9,493 nt of DNA from JBMTVN01 sp046047235 (GCA_046047235.1 JBJOII010000179.1:1-9493); one strand, 5' to 3'. Positions 1-6,519 are shown, counted from the first letter of the stretch. Numbers and translations are program-made. The notes: generated by a model not told the origin, from the sequence alone.

Positions 1-78
1 TCCTACGCTCTTCGAGCTGCGGAGGACAGGCAGCTCCAACAACCTTCCCACCCCAGCTGCGCGCAAGCGCAGCCACTG
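1..78. repeat. Left copy of 78-bp terminal direct repeat
   Basis: Bases 1-78 are identical to 9416-9493, so the window is bounded by a direct repeat that runs to both window edges and may be longer. It contains a GC-rich hairpin (56-73, arms GCTGCGC and GCGCAGC around a GCAA loop) and the start of the recurrent core hairpin at 77. The right copy lies just downstream of the second FecR gene, so a similar block, perhaps with a further FecR-like gene, may lie left of this window (inference). Confidence 0.9.
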
Positions 79-99
79 GATTTCGCGCAGCGAAATCCA
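77..99 (+). repeat. Core hairpin, copy 1
   Basis: Perfect inverted repeat with 10-bp arms TGGATTTCGC and GCGAAATCCA around a GCA triloop. It is preceded by CCAC and by the GCAA-loop hairpin at 56-73. In single-stranded DNA a C-GNA-G triloop is known to be unusually stable. Confidence 0.9.
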
Positions 100-183
100 C
101 AGAAGCCCGCTCCAGCGGGCGACAGGCCGCGGCCGCAAGGACGCGGTACGGAAGTGGACAGACCCGCCGGGAGGCGGGTACCG

Positions 184-206
184 GGATTTGCGCTCCGCGC
201 AAATCC
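184..206. repeat. Variant of the core hairpin with a changed stem
   Basis: Arms GGATTTGCGC and GCGCAAATCC (10 bp) surround a TCC loop, giving the same 23-base geometry as the core hairpin. Both arms differ from the core in matching ways, so pairing is retained. The hairpin at 162-179 stands immediately before it, as in the paired arrangement at other sites. Confidence 0.75.
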
Positions 207-229
207 ACCCTCTCCTCTCTCCTCACTCC

Positions 230-283
230 TCCGTTTGGGGGGGTGCATTTGCGCCCCTGCGCAACTGCCCCCCCCAAAACGGA
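230..283. repeat. Long imperfect inverted repeat (G-run/C-run)
   Basis: TCCGTTT plus seven G at 230-243 pairs with eight C plus AAAACGGA at 268-283, with one extra base on the right arm. The enclosed segment contains TTGCGC and GCGCAA (249-264) around CCCT. The structure ends about 110 bases before the FecR start codon. It could be a terminator for an upstream gene or another repeat; no T-run follows. Confidence 0.6.
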
Positions 284-384
284 TGTCCCAAAACACGCAC
301 AGCTTGGCTCCAAGATCCATAGACGGAATACGTAGTACAGGTGTCGTATATCGAACCGTCGTACCAGCCGCAACCCGTCCATGT

Positions 385-390
385 GAGGAG
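385..390 (+). promoter_or_regulatory. Shine-Dalgarno GAGGAG of FecR gene 1
   Basis: GAGGAG lies four bases before the ATG at 395. It decides between that start and an in-frame ATG 54 bases upstream at 341, which has no such motif and would put 18 hydrophilic residues before the signal peptide. Confidence 0.8.
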
Positions 391-394
391 TCCC

Positions 395-1300
395 ATGCTA
401 AAGAAGTCAGTCGTCAGCCGAATCGCCAGTCTCATCGCCGCCCTCAGCCTCCCGCTCTGCGCCCTGGCCAACCAACAACCCGCCACCGCCGTCATCCAAA
501 ACCTCTCAGGATCCGCGACCTACACAGATTCCGAGGGCACCATCCACCCGGCCCTCCAAGGCACCGTCCTCCGCGCCGGGGACACCCTGAGCACCGGCAC
601 CGATAGCTCAGCCGACCTCCTCCTGCCCGAAACCGGGGCCACGGTGGGCCTCGAAGCCGACGCCACCCTCCAGTTTGAACGCCTGACCTACACGGACACC
701 CCCAGCGGACGAATCACTGACACTCTCCTGAACCTCACGTCCGGCGAACTGGTCTCCAAGGTCCAAAAACAAAAGCCCGGCTCCAGGTTCCTCGTCCAAA
801 CCGATCAAGCCACCACCGAAGTCCGCGGCACCGAATTCTTCGTCAATGCCTACACCGGCGATGTCCACGTCACCTCCGGTACCGTCCTCGTCACGCTCAA
901 TATCCTCGTCGACGGTAAAAGCCGCGGTCGGGATGACGACGACGACGATCACGGCAAGGACAAGGATAAGGACAAAGGCAAAGATAAGGACAAAAACAAG
1001 GGCAAGGACGACTCCACCCTGCTGACCCGCACGATCACCGTCGGCGCCGGCCAATCGCTCTTCATCCCGAAAGTACTCAACAAGGCCCATCCGCTGGATG
1101 AACTGGCGGCGATCAGCACTCCCTGGCCTTACAGCCCCAAATTACTGAAATGGCTGGATAAGCACTCCCGTTGCTTCGACGGCTACAACTTCGCCTCCTC
1201 TGGCACCGTCCAGATCCAGGAAACCTTCGACGCCCGCCGTCTCGGCAATGGTAATATCTGGCTCGTCCGCCCTCCCAAAATCGAAGTCATCTCGCCCTGA
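395..1300 (+). CDS. Secreted FecR-domain protein (paralogue 1)
   Basis: Encodes 301 residues. Residues 1-25 look like a Sec signal peptide (MLKK, hydrophobic core, ALA cleavage site). A FecR-type beta domain follows, with LRAGDTLSTG, LPETGATVGL and TTEVRGTEFFVN at about 140-151. Residues 180-206 are almost only Asp, Lys and Gly (six Asp, then KD/KG repeats), encoded by near-repeated AAGGAC-like hexamers. After it come TITVGAGQSLFIP and a conserved C-terminus ending in SP. There is no transmembrane segment after the signal peptide and no anti-sigma N-terminal domain, so this is not a classical FecR signal transducer. No sigma factor or TonB receptor is adjacent. It is paralogous to 8481-9347: well over half the residues match and the central motif sits at the same residue number. 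Likely periplasmic or surface-located; the role is unknown. The stop codon lies in an inverted repeat (1290-1328). Confidence 0.9.
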   Translation: MLKKSVVSRIASLIAALSLPLCALANQQPATAVIQNLSGSATYTDSEGTIHPALQGTVLRAGDTLSTGTDSSADLLLPETGATVGLEADATLQFERLTYTDTPSGRITDTLLNLTSGELVSKVQKQKPGSRFLVQTDQATTEVRGTEFFVNAYTGDVHVTSGTVLVTLNILVDGKSRGRDDDDDDHGKDKDKDKGKDKDKNKGKDDSTLLTRTITVGAGQSLFIPKVLNKAHPLDELAAISTPWPYSPKLLKWLDKHSRCFDGYNFASSGTVQIQETFDARRLGNGNIWLVRPPKIEVISP

Positions 1301-1328
1301 ACCGGGCCCAGCCCGGATCAGGGCGAGA
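1290..1328 (+). terminator. Stop-codon hairpin after FecR gene 1
   Basis: TCTCGCCCTGA (1290-1300, last codons plus TGA) is exactly complementary to TCAGGGCGAGA (1318-1328). After one A-A mismatch, CCGGGC and GCCCGG pair around CCA, giving 17 base pairs in total. No T-run follows, so it may be a transcript end or mRNA-protecting stem and not a textbook intrinsic terminator. Confidence 0.7.
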
Positions 1329-1608
1329 GTAGACAGGAGAGAGGAGAGGGGAGACAGAAGCGAACATGCCTCGTCCTGACAGTCAGTCCCGCCGAGGCCT
1401 AACGGCCAGACCGTGGCTCACCCGCGTCTGCTTGCGGCGTTTTACGCCGCGGGTTCGCTGACCATGGGACGGTAGTCACCGTCCTAACCATCAGTAGTCC
1501 GTAGTCAGTGGCGCCTCCAGCGCCACCACAGTCAGTCCCGCCCAACGGGCGGGGCCACAGTCCGTAGTCCGCGCGGCGCGCTCCGCGCCCGGTGTTTCAG
1601 AGCAATCC

Positions 1609-1697
1609 GCTGCGCGCAAGCGCAGCCACTGGATTTCGCGCAGCGAAATCCATCGCACAGGTAGGGACGACGTGCCTGTCGTCCGCAAATCATTGCC
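1609..1697 (+). repeat. Composite repeat element, most complete copy
   Basis: Three hairpins in series. The first, 1609-1626, has arms GCTGCGC and GCGCAGC around a GCAA loop. The second is the core hairpin at 1630-1652. After TCGCACAG, GTAG (1661-1664) is followed directly by the third, arms GGACGAC and GTCGTCC (1665-1684) around GTGCCT. The tail CAAATCATTGCC (1686-1697) recurs elsewhere. A GTAG tetranucleotide at the foot of a hairpin is the hallmark of REP elements mobilised by RAYT (TnpA-REP) transposases. No RAYT gene is in the window. Confidence 0.75.
1630..1652 (+). repeat. Core hairpin, copy 2
   Basis: Exact copy of the 10-bp-arm, GCA-loop hairpin in the same orientation as all other copies, preceded by GCAGCCAC and followed by TCG. 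Confidence 0.9.
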
Positions 1698-1722
1698 ACA
1701 ACCAACGTCCTGCGGTCACGCA

Positions 1723-1752
1723 GCATCCGTCTTCGCTCTGCGAGCTACGCCG
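1723..1752 (-). repeat. 30-base repeat, inverted copy
   Basis: Reverse complement of the repeat at 4689-4718 and 8046-8075. On the minus strand it reads CGGCGTAGCTCGCAGAGCGA and then AGACGGATGC. It contains GTAG followed by a small CTC-GCA-GAG stem. It is the only repeat type here with long copies in both orientations besides the CT tracts. Confidence 0.8.
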
Positions 1753-1810
1753 TGACAAGCCGTGACCCTACCTCACCCAATCCTTGCACCAACCTCGCTC
1801 ACCCCTCGAA

Positions 1811-1840
1811 ATCGCTATCGCTATCGGGATCGGGATCGAA
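1811..1840. repeat. Hexamer array ATCGNN x5
   Basis: Five units: ATCGCT, ATCGCT, ATCGGG, ATCGGG, ATCGAA. The flanks (CACCAACCTC before, CGCCTCCGGCGC after) are shared with the array at 8185-8214, where the units come in a different order. Confidence 0.8.
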
Positions 1841-1859
1841 ACACGCCTCCGGCGCGTCG

Positions 1860-1894
1860 TAGCTAGGAGCTCGTAGCTGGTAGCTAGGGCTACG
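1860..1894. repeat. Heptamer array around TAGCTAG
   Basis: Five consecutive 7-base units: TAGCTAG, GAGCTCG, TAGCTGG, TAGCTAG, GGCTACG. The 7-base period is the same as in the CAGCTCC, TCAGCCC and CCGGAAG arrays elsewhere in the window. Confidence 0.65.
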
Positions 1895-1995
1895 CAACTT
1901 CGTCGCGAGGCCGCAAATGCGGGCGAGCAACAGTCAGGGCGAGCCCGTCGAGCCCCACAGTCCGTTGTCGGTGCAGCTCCGCTGCACCCGTAGTC

Positions 1996-2020
1996 CGCGC
2001 GGCGCGCTCCGCGCCGCGCG
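1996..2020 (+). repeat. 11-bp-arm hairpin next to the O-antigen ligase start
   Basis: CGCGCGGCGCG and CGCGCCGCGCG pair perfectly around CTC. The right arm ends 13 bases before the ATG at 2034, where a ribosome binding site would lie. A smaller hairpin, GTGCAGC and GCTGCAC around TCC, stands just before it (1971-1987). Confidence 0.8.
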
Positions 2021-2684
2021 CCCCCCCACACACATGCATCGTCGTATCACTGACATCCTCATCGTTCTGATCACCATCCTCGCCCCGAGCCTCGGCGGCA
2101 GCACGGAACTCTGGGCCCAAGGCATCCTCGCCCTGGGCCTCGGGCTCGTGCTGCTGCTCGATCCCCCGCGCCGACTTCCCCCGCGCTGGATGCTCTGGAC
2201 GGCGGGAGCCCTGCTCGTGCTGCCCTGGACCGCATTTCTACCGGTATCCTGGGTCGGGGAGATGCCTTATCGGGTGCTGCTCCGCGAAGAGGCCAACCTC
2301 GAGCTTGGACCCTTCATCACCATACAACCCTGGCTCACTTTTGAGGGGATCCTGCTCTGGACCCTGGGCATCCTCTGGGCCCTGGTGCTCGTCACCCGTT
2401 CCTGGCAACTGCAACGCGTCACCCTGATCCGACTCTACCTGCTCGGCATGGTCGGTCTGGCCCTCGGCGCTCTCACGTTCTACACCTCCAATTCCGCACC
2501 CGAGATCTGGGTGAACCACGGCCGGTTCGGCTTCTTCGAAAACCGAAACCAAACGGGAAACGTGCTCGCCCTCGCCGGTATCCTCGCGCTGGCCCTCGGC
2601 GGACGTGACCTGCTCCGGGGCCGCCTCTGGGGCTGGGCCATGCTCGGCATCTCAATCATGCTCGGGTTCGCCGTCGTCATCAAT

Positions 2685-2702
2685 GGCTCCCGACCGCCGC
2701 CT
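2685..2702 (+). other. Frameshift site in the O-antigen ligase gene
   Basis: The first frame is coherent through GGC TCC CGA (Gly-Ser-Arg), after which it becomes Pro/Arg/Ala-rich and stops. The -1 frame read from the A of CGA gives TAAS, then RRLGWGLASLLGLLTLF, which fits the next membrane segment. A single missing base here explains the break. I see no classical slippery heptamer. Confidence 0.7.
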
Positions 2703-3254
2703 CGCGCCGCAGCGCACGCCGGCTCGGCTGGGGCCTCGCTTCCCTGCTCGGCCTGCTCACGCTCTTCCTCACCTTCGGCGGCCCCACTCTCGACCGCTTT
2801 ATCCACCCCGGTGAAGAACCACCCTCTCTCCTGAAGGAACTCTCGCTCCGTACCGACCCCGGTGCCTACCACCTCGCCCAGGACGCTTCCTGGCACGGTA
2901 TTGGCCTCGGTAACTTCGAGGCCGTCTTCAACCAATACGAAGAACAAGTCGTCCCCTACAAACGCGCCATCCATCCGGAAAGCGACTGGATCTGGGCCCT
3001 CATCGAACTCGGCTGGATCACCCCCATCCTCCTCCTCGGGAGCGCCCTCGTCTGGCTCATCCAAAACCGACCCCGCACCTCCCAACCCGATTTCCTCATC
3101 CGCACCGGCCTCGCCGTCGCCAGCGGCTGCTTCCTGCTCCACGGTATTGCCGACGTCTCAGGCCACCGCCCCGGATCCCTCTGGCCCGCCCTCCTCTTCC
3201 TCGCCCTGCTCCGCCACCCCTGGCACCGTGAACCCGTCTCCAACTCGGACTCCC

Positions 3255-3282
3255 CAGCTCCCAGCTCCCAGCTTCCAGCTCC
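3255..3282 (+). repeat. Heptamer array CAGCTCC x4 inside coding sequence
   Basis: Four units: CAGCTCC, CAGCTCC, CAGCTTC, CAGCTCC. They encode Ser/Pro/Ala/Gln-rich linker in the O-antigen ligase tail. Confidence 0.8.
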
Positions 3283-3399
3283 TAACCCCGGCTCCCAACA
3301 ATCCTACCCTCTCTACCCATTACCTAACCCCGCCGGTCTCCGCGCCCCCAGCTCCTCCCTCAAATCGCTCCTGATGCCCACCATCAACGACCCCACCTC

Positions 3400-3490
3400 C
3401 CCGCCCTCAGCGCTCAGCGCTCAGCCCTCCGCCCTCAGCTCCCAGCCCTCCACCCACAGCGCTCAGCGCTCAGCCCTCCGCCCTCAGGCT
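3400..3490 (+). repeat. Heptamer array TCAGCSC x13 inside coding sequence
   Basis: Thirteen 7-base units related to TCAGCGC/TCAGCCC. Three units (21 bases) give seven codons, so the protein shows heptapeptides such as SALSAQP, SALSSQP, STHSAQR. The same unit forms the intergenic array at 6917-6951. It sits between the membrane domain and the last hydrophobic segment of the O-antigen ligase. Confidence 0.8.
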
Positions 3491-4568
3491 TCCCGCCTCG
3501 TCGGCGCACTGGCCATCGCCCTCGCCGTCATCTGGATCCTGCCACCCAGACTCCAACCCTTCCCCACCTCCGCGCTCGAAACCGACCTGCAACGGCAACT
3601 CGAACCCAGCATCACCGCCCAAGCCCACGACCAAACCCGCACCATCGTCGATCAACTCCTCGAAATCACCCCGCTCAATCCCCAGCTCCACTTCGCCCGC
3701 GGCCTCGCCGGCGTCTATGGCAACGCCCCCATCGAAGAACCCATGCTCGACTTCACCCGCACCCGGAAACTGGACCGACGCGACCCCCGCTACCCCCAAT
3801 CCGAAGCCACCGCCTGGCTCACCCGGGCACCCTCCCTCGCGTTCAGTGCCTGGAACGAAACCCTCCGCCGCGCCGGCACCAACCGCGCCGCCTATTACAC
3901 CGAAATCCTCGCCATCGGCAGCCCCATCCCCTCCGTCCGACATGAACTCTTCTCCCTCGCCTTCGGCGATCCCGACCTCATCCTCGAATTCCTCGAGCAC
4001 GGTCCCGATGAAGAACGCGCTGACGAAATCGACAAATGGCTCCTCGACGACCCCGAGCTGCGCCGCTTCTCCACCCCGCAACGCTCCCGATTCCTCCTCC
4101 TCTGGGCCGTGTTCGGTAATCCGGAAACCATCGCCGCATGGCTGGATAACCATCCTGACGTCGCCACGAACGACTGGCTGACCCTGGCCTACATCGCCGC
4201 CCGCCTGGGCCAATTCGAGCTCGCCTGCCAAATCACCTCGACGAATCTGCCCGAGCCCACCCTGCCCACCCTCCAACTCACCCAAACTCGCAAGGAACTC
4301 GAACGCCGGATCAAAATCGCCACGCACGATTTCGCCGCACGCTATACCCTGCTCCAAATCCTCAATTCCAACCCCACCGACCCCGCCATCACTCAACTCC
4401 TGAGTTCCACCGCTCAACTCCCCTTGTGCCCCGGCTACTTCCTCCACCTTCACGCTTCCCACCTCACCCAAATCGAACAATTCCAACCCGCCTGGACCGC
4501 CTGGAAACAATACCTCCGCACCATCACCAGCACCCTCCCCGGAAACCCCCACCCCTCAACGCTTTAGA

Positions 4569-4616
4569 CCGGAAGCCGGAAGCCGGAAGCCAGAGTTTTG
4601 GAGTGTCGGAATAGTC
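4569..4616 (+). repeat. CCGGAAG x3 heptamers then GAGTTTTG-like octamers
   Basis: Starting two bases after the O-antigen ligase stop codon are three CCGGAAG units (4569-4589). CCA then leads into three 8-base units: GAGTTTTG, GAGTGTCG, GAATAGTC (4593-4616). The octamer part resembles those at 5611-5634, 7933-7972 and 9399-9412. Confidence 0.7.
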
Positions 4617-4637
4617 AGCGGCACAAAGTGCCGCCAC

Positions 4638-4660
4638 TGGATTTCGCACAGCGAAATCCA
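4638..4660 (+). repeat. Core hairpin, copy 3 (ACA loop)
   Basis: Same 10-bp arms as the other copies, with ACA in place of GCA in the loop. The stem is unchanged and the orientation is the same. Confidence 0.9.
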
Positions 4661-4688
4661 TCGCTCAGGTAGGGACGAGCCTTGTCCC

Positions 4689-4718
4689 GGCGTAGCTCGC
4701 AGAGCGAAGACGGATGCC
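4689..4718 (+). repeat. 30-base repeat, direct copy 1
   Basis: Identical to 8046-8075, both preceded by TTGTCCC and followed by CG. It is the reverse complement of the copy at 1723-1752 over most of its length. Confidence 0.85.
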
Positions 4719-4745
4719 GCACGGCCGCCAAATCATTGCCACTAC

Positions 4746-4767
4746 CACTCTCTCCCCTCTCCTCTCT
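4746..4767. repeat. CT-rich 22-base repeat, copy 1
   Basis: Identical to 8105-8126. Related tracts occur at 209-230 in this orientation and at 1333-1356 and 6781-6803 as GA-rich complements. Confidence 0.75.
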
Positions 4768-4783
4768 GCCCTCTCCCGGAGCA

Positions 4784-4809
4784 GTGCGCGGCTACAGGTG
4801 GCCGCGCAC
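4784..4809 (-). terminator. Stop-codon hairpin of the YdcF-like gene
   Basis: GTGCGCGGC (4784-4792) and GCCGCGCAC (4801-4809) are perfectly complementary, with an 8-base loop. The TAG stop codon (minus strand, 4794-4792) lies at the loop-stem junction. There is no T-run on the 3' side of the minus-strand transcript. Confidence 0.6.
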
Positions 4810-5520
4810 GCGATAGTATCCGCTCCCCACCACCTCATGCAGCCAGTAGCGCAACAGCACCAGCGACTCGCTCTGCGGCACATAACACCGATCCCGCCCC
4901 AACGCCGTATGCCCCTGAAAATCACAACCCACCGGAATCACCTCCAGCCCGACCTTCGCAAACACGGACTCAGCCCGCCCCATGTGCCAGGCCGATGTCA
5001 CCAGCGCGACGCGTTTCCATTTCTTCTCCTCCACCAACGCCGCGCTGTGGACTGCTTCTTCCCGCGTGTTGGCTGAGCGTTGCAGCGACACCACTTCCCC
5101 CACCTTCCAACGCTTCACCCAGGCTTCACACCGTTCCCGTTCAGCTTCCTCTTCTCCCCCCCAACTCACCACCAGCACCTTCCCCTTCCCTTCCCGCACC
5201 AACTCCATCCCCGTCAAAATCCGATCCGCCGCCCCGCTCCAATCCATCCCCGTAATCTCACGCGACGTCCCGCTCCCGAACCCCCCCAGCACAATCACCG
5301 CATCCACCCGACCCTCCAGACCCTGCGCTGACCTCACATACGGACGTTCCAACGCCACCATCAACCGGGCTGGCAGCCGCGTGACTTCCATCACCCACAA
5401 CAACCCCGCCCCAACCCACAACACCATCGCGCCGCGCTTCGAGTCCTTCCTCCAAAGCCATAACCCCATCACCACCACCCATCCCCATATCAACGCCACC
5501 GGATCCATTATCGCGTGCAT
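4792..5520 (-). CDS. YdcF/SanA-type DUF218 membrane protein
   Basis: Encodes 242 residues. Two hydrophobic stretches (about 8-23 and 31-45) anchor the N-terminus. From 72 a DUF218 domain (PF02698) follows: VDAVIVLGG (72-80), the SANTREEA signature (149-156), VALVTSAWHMGRA (171-183) and VGCDF (197-201). This matches the YdcF/SanA/ElyC family, whose members have been linked to envelope integrity and peptidoglycan or lipid-carrier metabolism. The exact reaction here is not known. The ATG at 5520 was used; an ATG four codons later (5508) is equally possible, and neither has a clear Shine-Dalgarno. The gene converges on the O-antigen ligase, fitting an envelope-polysaccharide neighbourhood (inference). 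It lies downstream of the AraC gene on the same strand, but 171 bases of repeat DNA separate them, so an operon is uncertain. Confidence 0.88.
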   Translation of the reverse strand: MHAIMDPVALIWGWVVVMGLWLWRKDSKRGAMVLWVGAGLLWVMEVTRLPARLMVALERPYVRSAQGLEGRVDAVIVLGGFGSGTSREITGMDWSGAADRILTGMELVREGKGKVLVVSWGGEEEAERERCEAWVKRWKVGEVVSLQRSANTREEAVHSAALVEEKKWKRVALVTSAWHMGRAESVFAKVGLEVIPVGCDFQGHTALGRDRCYVPQSESLVLLRYWLHEVVGSGYYRVRGHL

Positions 5521-5555
5521 CCCAGTGAACTACAGACCACGCGCGAGCTACGCCA

Positions 5556-5624
5556 CTGAATTCGCCTGCGGCGAATTCAGCGGGCGCGCCTGTGGCGCGC
5601 ACGGAAGCCAGAGTTTCGGAGTTT
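5556..5624. repeat. 69-base two-hairpin repeat, copy 1
   Basis: Matches 9344-9412 over 69 bases with a single difference (G at 5592, A at 9380). The first hairpin, 5556-5580, has 11-bp arms CTGAATTCGCC and GGCGAATTCAG around TGC. The second, 5584-5600, has arms GCGCGCC and GGCGCGC around TGT. The only base that differs between copies is in this loop. CGGAAGCCAGAGTTTCGG follows. On the minus strand the first loop reads GCA, so it is the mirror of the core hairpin in loop polarity. Confidence 0.9.
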
Positions 5625-5634
5625 CTGTGTTTCA
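5611..5634 (+). repeat. Octamer array GAGTTTCG x3
   Basis: Three 8-base units: GAGTTTCG, GAGTTTCT, GTGTTTCA. It bridges the two-hairpin repeat and the next composite element. Confidence 0.65.
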
Positions 5635-5643
5635 GAACCGGCT

Positions 5644-5691
5644 GCTGCGCGAGAGCGCAGCCACTGGATTTCGCGCAGCGAAATCCATCGC
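5644..5691 (+). repeat. Composite element including core hairpin copy 4
   Basis: The first hairpin, 5644-5661, has arms GCTGCGC and GCGCAGC around GAGA. The core hairpin is at 5665-5687, followed by TCGCTCAGG as in other copies. TCA (5692-5694) in that tail is the complement of the AraC gene's stop codon, so the element abuts and supplies the end of that gene. On the AraC mRNA the core hairpin begins four bases after the stop codon. Confidence 0.85.
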
Positions 5692-6519
5692 TCAGGAACG
5701 GGTGCGCTTGGCGCGCCAGATCGAAGGCGACTCACCATACTTGCGCTGGAAGATCGAAGACAGTGCCGACGTCTGACTGAACCCGGTTTCGCGGGCAATG
5801 TCCGCCACACTGTCGTCCGTGTTGGCCAAACGTTGCTCCGCGTTCTTCAGCCGCAGCTTGTTCTTCAGTTGCGTGAAGCTGCAGCCGTATTGGTTCTGCA
5901 GGATACGCGACAGCTCACGCGGTGAGCATTGCATGGCCTCCGCCAAGTCCGACGCTCCGAGCGCAGCCAGATCCGCCGGATCCAACTGGTCCAGATACTT
6001 CTTCATCCGTTCCTGTAAAAACTGAACGGAAAACTGAATCGCCGGGGTCGCCGGTACCGCTGCCGGGCCCACCGGCACCGGCAACTGATGCAGCAAATGA
6101 TTCACCAACTGCACTGCCACACTATGCGTCTGCGGCGGTGATGGCAGCCGCTTCTGCAAAATCTCGCTGATGCTAAACGTCGACGGATTACGGTTGCTCA
6201 GCAACCGCTGCCCCTGATTCCGCTCCGCCATCTGCTCCAGGGCAGTGCGCCGCGAACCGCTAATCAACGGCCGCAAATAATCCGGGTTAATCGACAACAA
6301 ATTCCCCCGCGCCGTCTCATACCCCCTATTGCAAACACAAATCGCCGCCGAAGGATGTGCCACTACAATGTCACCCTTGAATAGCGGCGTGTGCGGCTTC
6401 AGCGAATCACAAACCGGCTCCCCCTGAACCACCAAAAGAAAATGCCATGACCCTGTCGGTGTACACCACCCCTGTCCGGAATCGACCGAAACGGGCTCGA
6501 TTTGTATCTGGTGCGACAT
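5692..6519 (-). CDS. AraC-family transcriptional regulator
   Basis: Encodes 275 residues. The C-terminal third (about 170-275) is an AraC/XylS double helix-turn-helix domain. DLAEAMQCSPRELSRILQ is the first helix-turn-helix. DSVADIARETGFSQTSALSS (236-255) followed by FQRKYGESPSIWR is the second, with the family's typical GF-S-x-F/I-R-x-F pattern, here with Leu-Ser-Ser-Ile in the recognition region. The N-terminal part, with GDIVVAHP, looks like a small beta-rich sensing domain; its ligand is unknown. A candidate promoter lies at 6545-6573, and a cluster of dyads (6680-6741) lies in the shared upstream region with the divergent lipoprotein gene, a natural but unproven target. No clear Shine-Dalgarno precedes the ATG at 6519. 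The stop codon lies in the tail of a repeat element. Confidence 0.9.
   Translation of the reverse strand: MSHQIQIEPVSVDSGQGWCTPTGSWHFLLVVQGEPVCDSLKPHTPLFKGDIVVAHPSAAICVCNRGYETARGNLLSINPDYLRPLISGSRRTALEQMAERNQGQRLLSNRNPSTFSISEILQKRLPSPPQTHSVAVQLVNHLLHQLPVPVGPAAVPATPAIQFSVQFLQERMKKYLDQLDPADLAALGASDLAEAMQCSPRELSRILQNQYGCSFTQLKNKLRLKNAEQRLANTDDSVADIARETGFSQTSALSSIFQRKYGESPSIWRAKRTRS

Larger units (their letters stand above)
1..394. other. Hairpin-stack intergenic region before FecR gene 1
   Basis: I see no gene here. Reading rightwards there are closely packed inverted repeats: 56-73 (7-bp arms, GCAA loop), 77-99 (core hairpin), 105-120 (GCCCGC and GCGGGC around TCCA), 162-179 (ACCCGCC and GGCGGGT around GGGA), 184-206 (GGATTTGCGC and GCGCAAATCC around TCC), and a long G-run/C-run stem 230-283 that encloses a smaller hairpin at 249-264. 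A CT-rich stretch lies at 209-230. Bases 284-394 are free of these repeats and probably hold the promoter and leader of the FecR gene. I could not pick a convincing -35/-10 pair. Confidence 0.75.
1301..2033. other. Gene-free repeat mosaic, 733 bases
   Basis: I find no credible gene. Open frames here read through repeats. Contents in order: the end of the stop-codon hairpin; a GA-rich stretch (1333-1356) that is the reverse complement of CT-rich tracts elsewhere; hairpins at 1434-1450 (GCGGCGT and ACGCCGC around TTT), 1467-1484, 1508-1526, 1537-1553 and 1575-1589; a composite element at 1609-1697; an inverted copy of a 30-base repeat (1723-1752); a hexamer array (1811-1840); a heptamer array (1860-1894); and hairpins at 1971-1987 and 1996-2020. 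The phrase CCGTAGTC recurs before several hairpins. Confidence 0.75.
2034..4567 (+). pseudogene. O-antigen ligase/Wzy-like membrane protein with helical tail, frameshifted
   Basis: One gene in two frames. From 2034 the first frame encodes several hydrophobic segments and FENRNQTG (residues 168-175), then INGSR (216-220), both typical of the O-antigen ligase/polymerase (Wzy_C) family. At about 2690 the frame is lost and stops at 2834. The downstream frame, open to 4567, carries the expected remainder: DASWHGIGLGNFEAVF, HPESDW, further membrane segments, a Ser/Pro/Ala-rich linker, one more hydrophobic segment and about 340 residues of TPR-like helical tail. Reading back one base at 2690-2693 joins the two as an 844-residue protein. 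The family joins or polymerises surface glycan units at the periplasmic face of the inner membrane. The ATG lacks a Shine-Dalgarno sequence; its upstream extension is repeat DNA. The gene could be a true pseudogene or carry a sequencing error. Function assignment is firm at family level only. Confidence 0.8.
4618..4767 (+). repeat. Composite repeat element between convergent genes
   Basis: Hairpin 4618-4634 (GCGGCAC and GTGCCGC around AAA) is followed by a core hairpin at 4638-4660, TCGCTCAG and GTAG (4669-4672). A weaker stem comes next (GGGAC at 4672-4676 with GTCCC at 4684-4688), then the 30-base repeat at 4689-4718, CAAATCATTGCC (4729-4740) and a CT tract (4746-4767). This is the same order as at 1609-1697 with extra modules. 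It fills most of the space between the O-antigen ligase and the YdcF-like gene and could hold termination signals for both. Confidence 0.75.

Noticed and set aside
341..394. Extended start of FecR gene 1 at ATG 341
   Set aside because: It adds 18 hydrophilic residues before a clear signal peptide, while GAGGAG is well placed for the ATG at 395.
1491..1726. Small minus-strand open frames reading WISLREIQW-like peptides (also at 5577 and 8278)
   Set aside because: The peptide is the translated core hairpin and its flanks. It recurs wherever the repeat occurs and is not a gene family.
1917..2033. Upstream extension of the O-antigen ligase to ATG 1917
   Set aside because: The 39 extra codons are translated hairpin and repeat DNA, and the residues do not resemble the family.
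1301..2033. tRNA or other known RNA gene in the long gap
   Set aside because: No cloverleaf-like set of stems or TTCRANNC-type T-loop in the right context; the stems are isolated small hairpins.
2685..2702. Programmed -1 ribosomal frameshift in the O-antigen ligase
   Set aside because: No X-XXY-YYZ slippery heptamer is visible, and such families are not known to use recoding. A lost base is simpler.
3470..4552. Long minus-strand open frame opposite the O-antigen ligase tail
   Set aside because: Gly/Glu-rich composition with no domain sense, which is typical of the antisense of NNC-rich codons. The same applies to 2480-3142, 6931-7815 and 8340-9230 on the minus strand.
3374..4567. Separate 397-residue protein starting at ATG 3374
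   Set aside because: The same frame is open far upstream and carries the O-antigen ligase C-terminal motifs. No ribosome binding site precedes the ATG.
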